Positions 57,568-64,000 of a DNA stretch of 64,000 nt are shown here, one piece after another. The notes under the pieces are model-generated. The model was not told the DNA's origin and ran no database searches. It was given only the letters and a program-made list of their open reading frames with translations. Within the stretch, counting starts at the first letter, position 1. Each line of letters begins with the position of its first letter. The DNA comes from Methylophaga sulfidovorans (GTDB lineage Bacteria; Pseudomonadota; Gammaproteobacteria; Nitrosococcales; Methylophagaceae), in assembly GCF_900114205.1 (NCBI RefSeq), contig NZ_FOSH01000006.1, forward strand, positions 1 to 64,000, written 5' to 3'. Position numbers and translations under genes: made by a program.

Positions 57568-58424
57568 GGTAGCGTTAAATTTTTAAGTCCATCCTGACCG
57601 CATTTTTGTCCAGCCAGGCGACAGGCATATTCAAGTGTCTTTTCGAGCGAATATTGCTGAGCCAGTCCTGAAATAATGCCTGCATTAAATGTATCACCAG
57701 CAGCTAGCGTATCAACTAGCTGTGGAGGAGGGAAGGCTGGGCTATTAATGATTTTATTGTTAGCTTTCAGCCAGGCGCCTACCTCTCCCCAGGTACAGGT
57801 CATAATACTTTCCATTGTTAAACTCTGAAGAAAGGATTGTGCAGACTTAAAACCCTGGTTCATCGCATACGGTTGTGAGAATAGAAGCACATCTGCTAAA
57901 GAAAACAGCTGCTCTATGCCATCACGCGGTTTCTCAATTTCCAGAGAGCAAGGCAGATGAGGAAAATGTGTTTTTAACCAGCTCAGCATTTTTTCTAATT
58001 CATGCACATTTCGGCCTTCAAAATGTACCCAGTCAAATGCGTTTAAATCGATCTGTGAGAAAAACTCAAAATCCAGTTCAGGGCAGTCCCGATAATGCAC
58101 AATTGTTCGGCTTCCGCTCGACTCACTGACATTGATATAGGAGGTGGGTAACTTACCGTGAGGGATAACTTTACAATATCGAAGGTCAATCTGATGCTCC
58201 GCTAAGTCATTTTTGACAATAGCGGCATCGGTTTCGTCTATTAATACGCCCGACCATGCACATTGATGGCCTAACTGACTTAGTACAACTAGTGTATTGG
58301 TCGCATTACCACCACGTCTTATAGTCTGGCTGACGGCCCGAACTTCGTCATCTTCTTTTGGGTAGTGGCTCACACGATTGATAATATCAATCGTGGCGAT
58401 ACCGACAGCTAAAATATTGGCCAT
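57564..58424 (-). CDS. PfkB-family sugar kinase
   Basis: 286 residues of the ribokinase/PfkB fold: N-terminal AVGIATIDIINRV, RRGGNATNTLVVLSQLG (substrate-binding Gly-Gly-Asn) and the ATP/catalytic motif LVDTLAAGDTFNAGIISGL with the base Asp. It resembles ketohexokinase-like members more than ribokinase, but the substrate is not certain. Coupled to the downstream Rieske gene and separated from adk by a terminator. Confidence 0.87.
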   Translation of the reverse strand: MANILAVGIATIDIINRVSHYPKEDDEVRAVSQTIRRGGNATNTLVVLSQLGHQCAWSGVLIDETDAAIVKNDLAEHQIDLRYCKVIPHGKLPTSYINVSESSGSRTIVHYRDCPELDFEFFSQIDLNAFDWVHFEGRNVHELEKMLSWLKTHFPHLPCSLEIEKPRDGIEQLFSLADVLLFSQPYAMNQGFKSAQSFLQSLTMESIMTCTWGEVGAWLKANNKIINSPAFPPPQLVDTLAAGDTFNAGIISGLAQQYSLEKTLEYACRLAGQKCGQDGLKNLTLP

Positions 58425-58430
58425 AAAGTA

Positions 58431-58456
58431 AAGCCGGCCCAGAAATGGGCCGGTTT
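58431..58456 (-). terminator. Terminator after adk
   Basis: Stem AAGCCGGCCCA / TGGGCCGGTTT (58431-58441 with 58446-58456), loop GAAA. Read leftward it ends in TTTACTTTAT. It lies between adk and the downstream kinase gene and insulates them. Confidence 0.8.
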
Positions 58457-58469
58457 GCGATGCTTACTG

Positions 58470-59117
58470 TTAAATATTGTCGAAAACAGCGCCAACAGCA
58501 TTGGTGATTTCATCGATATCACCTGTGCCTGGAATAGCGTGTAGTTTGTGCTGTCTTTGATAGTAACCAACTAAAGGAGCTGTTTGTTCTTCATAGACTT
58601 TCAGACGGTTACCAATAGTTTCTTCGTTATCGTCTGCACGTTGAAATAATTCGCCGCCACAACTATCACATTGATCTTCTTTTTTAGGTGGTGACAGGTG
58701 AATATTATAAATGGCGCCACAATCTTTACAGGTGCGACGACCAGTTAAACGTTGCATTAACTCTTCAAAAGGCACATCCAGTAACACAACACCTTGTAAT
58801 GGTTGACCCAGTTGTTCAAGCATACTGTCTAAGGCTTCAGCTTGTGCAATATTACGTGGGAAGCCGTCAAGGATGTAGCCATCTAGGGCATCATCTTCAG
58901 ATAAACGCTCACGGATCAGACCGATGACGATATCATCAGATACCAGGGCACCCGCATCCATCGCACTTTTAGCTTGTTTACCTAGCTCTGTGCCAGCTTT
59001 CACTGCAGCACGTAGTAAGTCACCTGTTGAAATTTGAGGGATATTGAATTTCTTTGATAACACAACACCTTGTGTACCTTTACCGGAGCCTGGTGCACCG
59101 AGAAGAACCGTTCTCAT
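58470..59117 (-). CDS. adk: Adenylate kinase with zinc-type lid
   Basis: 215 residues. P-loop GAPGSGKGTQG, AMP-binding ISTGDLLRAAV, LDGFPRNIAQAEAL and the lid. The lid (about 126-158) has four cysteines in two pairs, CKDC and CDSC, the arrangement that binds structural zinc in many Gram-positive enzymes. As I recall, the E. coli enzyme lacks these cysteines. Converts AMP and ATP to two ADP. Strong terminator downstream. Confidence 0.96.
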   Translation of the reverse strand: MRTVLLGAPGSGKGTQGVVLSKKFNIPQISTGDLLRAAVKAGTELGKQAKSAMDAGALVSDDIVIGLIRERLSEDDALDGYILDGFPRNIAQAEALDSMLEQLGQPLQGVVLLDVPFEELMQRLTGRRTCKDCGAIYNIHLSPPKKEDQCDSCGGELFQRADDNEETIGNRLKVYEEQTAPLVGYYQRQHKLHAIPGTGDIDEITNAVGAVFDNI

Positions 59118-59154
59118 TGTAAGCCTCTTGAATAGATTAGTATTATTTTGAAAT

Positions 59155-60006
59155 TTAATGTTCGGTCATCATAACTGATTCCAAACGTTCGATCTGCTTA
59201 GCAACTTGTCTGAGCAAATCCGGAATCTGGTATTCATTTAAACCCAGTAAGTCCCATGCTGCTGGATCTAATGGGGGGGTATGACTATCACCACTATGTC
59301 CGAAGGGCACGGAAGATACCAAGATGTCAGCAATATGTACAACCGCGGCATCAATCATATATTCATCAGCTTCTGACGGTGAGTGATGGAAGCGGGCCAC
59401 TTCCTGCAGTGATTTTGGTAAGCGCCATGCTTTTGTGAGTGCTTCACCAACATGGGTGTGATCAAACCCCATTGCTCGTTGTTCTGCTTCATAAATCACT
59501 TCATGACCGAACTCGGCACTATTGATGGCTTCGCGTGCTAACTCGGGCACCGTTTGATAGATAACCAAACTACCAATATTGTGCAGAAGGCCAGCAATAA
59601 AAAAGCGTTCACTTGAACGTTGACCACATTCTTCTGCCAACATTTTACTGGCAATCGCACTGGCAAAACTATGACGCCAGAACTCATCCATATTGATGAG
59701 CGATGTCGGAATTCCCGTGAAGGAGTTGAGTACGGATGTGGCCAGAATCAGGTTGGTTAACTCGCGAGTCCCGATGATGGTGATAGCACGCGAGATTGTA
59801 TTAATTTGAGATGGAAAGCCATAAAAAGGGCTATTAACAATTTTTAATAAACGTGTGGCTAAGGCTGGGTCTGTATTAATAACAGCACTGATATCATCAA
59901 TACTGCTGTCTGGATCTTCCATTAACTCATTGAGCTGAGTGTAGGTAGTGGGTGGAGAAACGAGTTCCAATGATTTATTGACCAAGGATTCGGCTGAGAG
60001 AGTCAT
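59155..60006 (-). CDS. HDOD domain protein
   Basis: 283 residues, a single HDOD domain, the catalytically dead relative of HD phosphohydrolases. Recognisable text: SPPTTYTQLNELMEDPDSSIDDISAVINTDP, ATRLLKIVNSPFYGFPSQI, GLLHNIGSLV and FHHSPSEADEY. HDOD proteins take part in signalling and motility control. GGAGG within the upstream 47-codon ORF serves as its ribosome site, and that ORF ends inside its start codon (ATGA at 60003-60006). Confidence 0.9.
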   Translation of the reverse strand: MTLSAESLVNKSLELVSPPTTYTQLNELMEDPDSSIDDISAVINTDPALATRLLKIVNSPFYGFPSQINTISRAITIIGTRELTNLILATSVLNSFTGIPTSLINMDEFWRHSFASAIASKMLAEECGQRSSERFFIAGLLHNIGSLVIYQTVPELAREAINSAEFGHEVIYEAEQRAMGFDHTHVGEALTKAWRLPKSLQEVARFHHSPSEADEYMIDAAVVHIADILVSSVPFGHSGDSHTPPLDPAAWDLLGLNEYQIPDLLRQVAKQIERLESVMMTEH

Positions 60007-60146
60007 GCTTGCTCCTCCTGCTCGTTCTCTAAATCCAGTTGCATTTCATACAAGGCCTTCATTAGCGGATGCGTCAGATCAACATAACGAAAACGCTCAT
60101 CGCGTTCTTGTCGTTGGGCTTCGGTTAATTCAATGGTATCTGCCAT
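60003..60146 (-). CDS. 47-residue protein between sppA-like and HDOD genes
   Basis: An ATG at 60144-60146 opens a 47-codon frame (MADTIELTEAQRQERDER... ending ENEQEEQA) with TGA at 60003-60005 overlapping the HDOD ATG. Its start is one base past the stop of the peptidase gene, and GGAG lies about ten bases upstream. The protein is highly charged and probably helical. Tight packing, a ribosome site and stop/start overlap on both sides support it as a real gene. Family unknown to me. Confidence 0.7.
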   Translation of the reverse strand: MADTIELTEAQRQERDERFRYVDLTHPLMKALYEMQLDLENEQEEQA

Positions 60147-60147
60147 A

Positions 60148-61131
60148 TCAGTTCACACTCCATGATGCCTTCTCACTGACAAATTGAGAGATTGATGCGC
60201 CGAGTTTTCCTGCAAATTGGTCAAGATAGTTTGGACGTGGGGTGTAATCAACAATATCTTCAGCGCCTAAAATATCACGTGCAACGCTACTGGTATTGGC
60301 TAAACCGTCAACCAGACCAAGATTGACCGCTTGCTCACCTGACCAGAACAAACCTGAAAATAGATTATCATCCTTTGCTAGTCTATCTCCACGACCTGCT
60401 TTTACCACATCAATAAATTGTTGATGAATGGTATCCAGCATCTGGTGAGCATGCTTCAGATCTGATTCTTTCATTGGTAGGAACGGATCTAAAAAGGCTT
60501 TATGTTCACCAGCGGTTAGAGAACGTCGTTCAACGCCCACTTTATCAATTAAACCAGTAAAGCCAAAGCCATCCATTCTGACGCCAATCGAACCAACAAT
60601 ACTGGCTTTGTCAGCATAAATTTTATCGGCAGCTACGGCGATATAATAGCCACCTGAAGCACACACATCCTGAATGACAGCATAGACCGGGAAGTCAGGA
60701 CGTGTTTTTTTCAGACGTTGAATTTCGTCATTCACAATACCTGACTGGACAGGGCTACCACCGGGTGTATTCATTCGCAGGATCAAACCTTTTGCTGACT
60801 GATCTTCAAAGGCGTTACGAATACCTGTGACAATATTGTCAGCACTCGCTTCTGAATCACTGGCGATTGGACCACTGATTTCGACCATTGCTGTATGCGG
60901 ACCAGTTGCCGAAGACAGTTTAGATGGCGAGTAGCTCAGTATTAAAAAAGCGATAAGGTAGAGAAAAAGCAGGCCTTTAAAGACATAACCCCAACGACGT
61001 TTATTACGTTGTTCTCTGATTGCTGCAAAAGCTAAATCTCTCAGAACATTGCGTTCCCAGCTATGATCTTCCTTGTCGTTGCCTTTGTTTTCCGTACCGT
61101 TATTAGGTGGGAAGTCGCCGAATGTTGCCAT
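60148..61131 (-). CDS. S49 family signal-peptide peptidase (SppA-like)
   Basis: 327 residues, the short SppA form. One membrane anchor (about 48-67), then the protease domain: MVEISGPIASDSEAS, RMNTPGGSPVQSG, and the nucleophile region CASGGYYIAVAADKIYADKASIVGSIGV, with Ser near 158 and a downstream general-base Lys expected in VGVERRSLTAGEHK. Degrades signal peptides or small membrane proteins. Upstream gene in this leftward run is the HAD phosphatase. Confidence 0.92.
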   Translation of the reverse strand: MATFGDFPPNNGTENKGNDKEDHSWERNVLRDLAFAAIREQRNKRRWGYVFKGLLFLYLIAFLILSYSPSKLSSATGPHTAMVEISGPIASDSEASADNIVTGIRNAFEDQSAKGLILRMNTPGGSPVQSGIVNDEIQRLKKTRPDFPVYAVIQDVCASGGYYIAVAADKIYADKASIVGSIGVRMDGFGFTGLIDKVGVERRSLTAGEHKAFLDPFLPMKESDLKHAHQMLDTIHQQFIDVVKAGRGDRLAKDDNLFSGLFWSGEQAVNLGLVDGLANTSSVARDILGAEDIVDYTPRPNYLDQFAGKLGASISQFVSEKASWSVN

Positions 61132-61171
61132 ATTGATCTATTCCTGAAAAAAACATAAGTATGCCATCATA

Positions 61172-61834
61172 TCAAAACTCTGTGTCAGGGCGAGTTAACC
61201 ATTTCTCGACTTGATAAAGATTATGCACAATGGCTTTTGGCTTAGCCGCTTTGAGGGTGATTTCTGAATGCGCGCCATGGGTGATACCCAAACTGTGAGC
61301 ACCAGCATTATGAGCCATCATTAAGTCGAACTCGGTATCACCAATCATCAGGGTTTGTTCGGCATCGACACCAGCAAAATCCATCAGCTCCATCAACATC
61401 TGAGGGTGAGGTTTGGAATGACATTCATCTGCACAGCGGGTAGAGATGAATAACTCAGCCAGACCAGTTTGACTCAATGCTCTATCCAGACCTCGTCGAC
61501 TTTTTCCTGTTGCAACGCCCAGAAATATTTCTTGCTCATTGAGTTGTTTAAGCAGATTTTCAGCATGTTCAAACAGAGGTGTTGTCTCCGGCGTATTTAT
61601 CCAGGTCTGGCGATAGCAATCGGCTAGTGCATTCCAGGTAGCTGTATCGGCATCAGGGTATAAGGTTTGCACGGCTTCATTTAAGCCCAGGCCGATAATA
61701 TGACTCACCTGACTGTCACTCAATGGCTCAAGTGATAATGTGTTGATGGCTTGATGCATACAATAAGTGATATGGCCTGTTGAATCCATCAAGGTCCCAT
61801 CCCAGTCGAACACAATGAGTTGGTAACGGCTCAT
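61172..61834 (-). CDS. HAD phosphatase (phosphoglycolate phosphatase-like)
   Basis: 220 residues, HAD subfamily IA. Motif I DWDGTLMDS (Asp nucleophile), motif II GVATGKSRRG, motif III Lys in CHSKPHPQML, motif IV MIGDTEFDLMMA. Often encoded beside rluC in gammaproteobacteria, as here, where its start overlaps the rluC end by four bases. Substrate not established. Confidence 0.9.
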   Translation of the reverse strand: MSRYQLIVFDWDGTLMDSTGHITYCMHQAINTLSLEPLSDSQVSHIIGLGLNEAVQTLYPDADTATWNALADCYRQTWINTPETTPLFEHAENLLKQLNEQEIFLGVATGKSRRGLDRALSQTGLAELFISTRCADECHSKPHPQMLMELMDFAGVDAEQTLMIGDTEFDLMMAHNAGAHSLGITHGAHSEITLKAAKPKAIVHNLYQVEKWLTRPDTEF

Positions 61835-62787
61835 GACAGCTCCAGTTGTTTGATTACCTGTGCCAGCTTCTCTGGAAGCGGAGCTTCAAGTGATAGTGGC
61901 TCCTGAGTGATAGGATGGTGAATACCCAATCGCCAGGCATGCAGGAATAAACGTTTAAGACCAAATGTTTTCATTTGTTTATTAAATTCACGATCGCCAT
62001 ATTTATCGTCGCCAGCTACCGGATGACCAGACCAGGCAGAGTGAACACGAATTTGATGTGTTCTTCCGGTAAACAGTTTGACTTCGCTAAGCTGTGCAAT
62101 GCCATACCCTTGTCTTTTTATAAACAGTGTCTTTGCTGATTTACCTTCCGGATCGACTTTAACCATACGTTCGCCTGAAGACACAGTGTTTTTTTGTAAT
62201 GGCTGCTCGATATAAACTTCATCGCTGTTCATTTCATCTTTAAGCAATGTCAGGTAGCGTTTATCAATACCATCTGAAAGCATTTGTTGCTGGAGATTAA
62301 GCAGACTTTCGCGACTTTTTGCGATTAACAGGCAGCCTGAAGTATCTCGATCCAGACGATGAACTAATTCGATAAACTCTAATTCGGGTTTTATTAAGCG
62401 AAAAGCTTCAATGACACCAACTTGAATTTGTGAACCGGCATGAACAGCAAGACCCGAAGGTTTATTTAAGACGAGCATGGCATCATCTTCAAAAATGATA
62501 CTGGCCAGTAGTTGTTGTTTCAGTGATTCATTAATCTCGGTGGGCGCCGTTTTTTCTGAAACCTGTAGTGGTGGTACCCGAATAATATCACCAGCCTCAA
62601 TTTTATAGGTTTGTTTGATGCGTCCTTTATTGACCCGAACTTCTCCTTTACGAATAGCTCGATATATGCGACTTTTGGGCACACCTTTTTCAAGGGTTAG
62701 TAAAAAATTGTCGATACGTTGCCCGGCTTGAGAAGCACTTATTTCAAGAAATTGGACTTTTTGTAACTGTGGTTTGTGAGCTGCCAT
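61831..62787 (-). CDS. rluC: 23S rRNA pseudouridine synthase RluC
   Basis: 318 residues. N-terminal S4 RNA-binding domain (QRIDNFLLTLEKGVPKSRIYRAIRKGEVRVN), then the RluA-family catalytic domain with VHRLDRDTSGCLLIAKS (catalytic Asp) and FTGRTHQIRVH. Gene position, divergent from rne, is the same as in E. coli and supports RluC over other RluA paralogues. Coupled to the HAD gene downstream. Confidence 0.94.
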   Translation of the reverse strand: MAAHKPQLQKVQFLEISASQAGQRIDNFLLTLEKGVPKSRIYRAIRKGEVRVNKGRIKQTYKIEAGDIIRVPPLQVSEKTAPTEINESLKQQLLASIIFEDDAMLVLNKPSGLAVHAGSQIQVGVIEAFRLIKPELEFIELVHRLDRDTSGCLLIAKSRESLLNLQQQMLSDGIDKRYLTLLKDEMNSDEVYIEQPLQKNTVSSGERMVKVDPEGKSAKTLFIKRQGYGIAQLSEVKLFTGRTHQIRVHSAWSGHPVAGDDKYGDREFNKQMKTFGLKRLFLHAWRLGIHHPITQEPLSLEAPLPEKLAQVIKQLELS

Positions 62788-63343
62788 AGAATAGGTTTAA
62801 TTTTTCAGTTGCTGAGATGGCAATAGACTGCTATATTCGATCGTTGGTCCGTGCGTAAAATGAGGTCAGTATACCTACTTTTGCCCACGTTGACTGATTT
62901 TTGCGTCGCGCCCTCCATAAATGAGGTTGATGCGGCGCCCGGTAAACAAATATATCTTGGCTGAACAGGGGTTCAGCAGGCGGACTCATAGGGAGTCCTT
63001 GTAAGAATATCAGGTTCCCATGTCTTGATTGCCATCAAAACGAGTAGAAAGACGCATCAGGCAGGACGACAATTTAAAGTAATTAATATAAGAAAAAACG
63101 GTTCAGGTACACAAAGCTTGAACAGGCTGAAAACCAATAAAAGTTGCAGAACCTTATTGCAACACGATGAAAGATACAAAGATGAATCATGAATGCCTTG
63201 ATGGGGGGCACATGAATAAACAATACGATTTACAATTAATTACTGAATAACAGACATCGTCGCTCTGTAAAGCCCGATTGGCTATCGCGTCCGCTACGGT
63301 GGTGTGCGGCAGGATATGCGAACCTCAACATTGAGGTTAGTGC
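62788..63343 (+). promoter_or_regulatory. Long rne 5' untranslated region
   Basis: 556 bases between rluC and rne with no gene. It holds several hairpins, for example GCTGAAC / GTTCAGC around 62960-62978 and GGACTC / GAGTCC around 62985-62999. The last, AACCTCA / TGAGGTT (63321-63338), ends six bases before the ATG and buries the GAGG ribosome site. In E. coli the rne leader is long and folded so that RNase E controls its own mRNA; the same layout is inferred here. Confidence 0.65.
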
Positions 63344-64000
63344 ATGAAACGAATTTTAATTAACGCAACACATGAAGAAGAGTTGCGTGTGGCAATGGTC
63401 GATGGCCAGCGCCTGTTTGATCTGGATATCGATACGCCTTCCAGAGAACAAAAGAAAGGTAATATTTATAAAGGAAAAATCACTCGTGTAGAACCGAGTT
63501 TAGAAGCTGTTTTTGTTGATTATGGTGCAGAAAGACAAGGCTTCTTACCACTGAAAGAAATTTCAAAAACCTACTTCAAAAAGCGTGATGATAATGACGA
63601 CAATAACGGTCGTCTGAATGTTCAGGACGTACTTTCTGTTGGTCAGGAACTGGTTGTCCAAATTGAAAAAGAAGAACGTGGTAATAAAGGTGCTGCGCTG
63701 ACAACATTCATCAGTCTGGCTGGTCGCTATTTAGTATTAATGCCAAACAGCCCCCGTGCTGGTGGTATTTCACGTCGTATCGAAGGTGATGACCGTGCAG
63801 AGCTGCAAGAAGCCCTGCGCTCACTTGAAGTACCTGATGGTATGGGCATGATTGTGCGTACTGCAGGTGTGGGGAAACAACCTGAAGAATTGCAGTGGGA
63901 TCTTGAATATCTTGTCCAATTATGGACAGCGATTGATGTTGCTGTAAAAGACCGCAGCGCGCCATTCCTTGTCTATCAGGAAAGCAATATTATCATCCGC
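63344..64000 (+). CDS. rne: Ribonuclease E, N-terminal part (runs off the window)
   Basis: 219 codons are visible from the ATG at 63344, with no stop before the window end. Start [20 protein letters not shown] is the standard RNase E/G beginning. An S1 RNA-binding domain occupies about 36-125 ([33 protein letters not shown]) and the RNase H-like part begins with [16 protein letters not shown], then [13 protein letters not shown]. The long downstream scaffold region that separates RNase E from RNase G is outside the window; the rluC neighbour favours rne. Confidence 0.95.
   Translation, partial: MKRILINATHEEELRVAMVDGQRLFDLDIDTPSREQKKGNIYKGKITRVEPSLEAVFVDYGAERQGFLPLKEISKTYFKKRDDNDDNNGRLNVQDVLSVGQELVVQIEKEERGNKGAALTTFISLAGRYLVLMPNSPRAGGISRRIEGDDRAELQEALRSLEVPDGMGMIVRTAGVGKQPEELQWDLEYLVQLWTAIDVAVKDRSAPFLVYQESNIIIR

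Overview
The window looks like chromosome of a marine methylotrophic gammaproteobacterium. Methylophaga or a close relative is the best guess. The reasons are a trimethylamine dehydrogenase and ETF pair very close to the proteins I recall from Methylophilus methylotrophus W3A1, a second route for secondary methylated amines, and housekeeping genes of gammaproteobacterial type (metH-slyX-tmcA, rluC/rne, rarD, nhaP2). Genus assignment is inference; no rRNA or tRNA gene is visible.

Positions 1-20200 form a methylated-amine island. The tail of an IS10-like transposase sits at the left edge. Then come tmd (TMA dehydrogenase), a DgcB-like membrane Fe-S protein, a leucine-rich-repeat-variant protein, etfB, etfA and a riboflavin-synthesis gene (ribH). 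A second block, dmmDABC, encodes the haem-dependent oxidative N-demethylase for dimethylamine and is followed by a TorF-type porin. Next are a PAS-only membrane protein facing a NarX/NarL-type two-component pair, a EutQ-like cupin, a small membrane-anchored coiled-coil protein and an Amt-family transporter that lacks the twin-histidine pore motif. Predicted flow: TMA to DMA by Tmd, with electrons through ETF and the Fe-S protein to quinone; DMA to monomethylamine by Dmm, with formaldehyde captured on tetrahydrofolate. Three 16-bp palindromes of one architecture (7-TA-7, resembling NarL sites) lie 87-103 bp upstream of tmd, dmmD and amt, suggesting one regulon run by the local response regulator.

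Positions 20300-34000 are mixed: a GST, an RND efflux pair, a PilZ protein, a PIN-PhoH ATPase, a small secreted protein with a possible Shine-Dalgarno-sequestering hairpin, a GGDEF-EAL gene broken by two in-frame stops, a PEP-CTERM-tailed matrixin, an alkyltransferase-like protein and RarD.

Positions 34000-41400 are a Bat (aerotolerance-type) operon: MoxR ATPase, DUF58, DUF4381, two VWA proteins and BatD. The second VWA protein carries a 31-copy 15-bp tandem repeat encoding SQQDK. A decayed rarD fragment after the operon mirrors the intact rarD before it.

Positions 41600-64000 are mostly core functions: FMN-binding glutamate synthase-like protein, Lrp regulator, leuA with a structured leader, a small histidine-containing secreted protein, a LEA-type lipoprotein, NhaP2-type antiporter, chemoreceptor, metH-slyX, tmcA, a kinase/Rieske pair, adk, an HDOD protein with an overlapping 47-residue ORF, sppA-like peptidase, HAD phosphatase, rluC, a long rne leader and the 5' part of rne.
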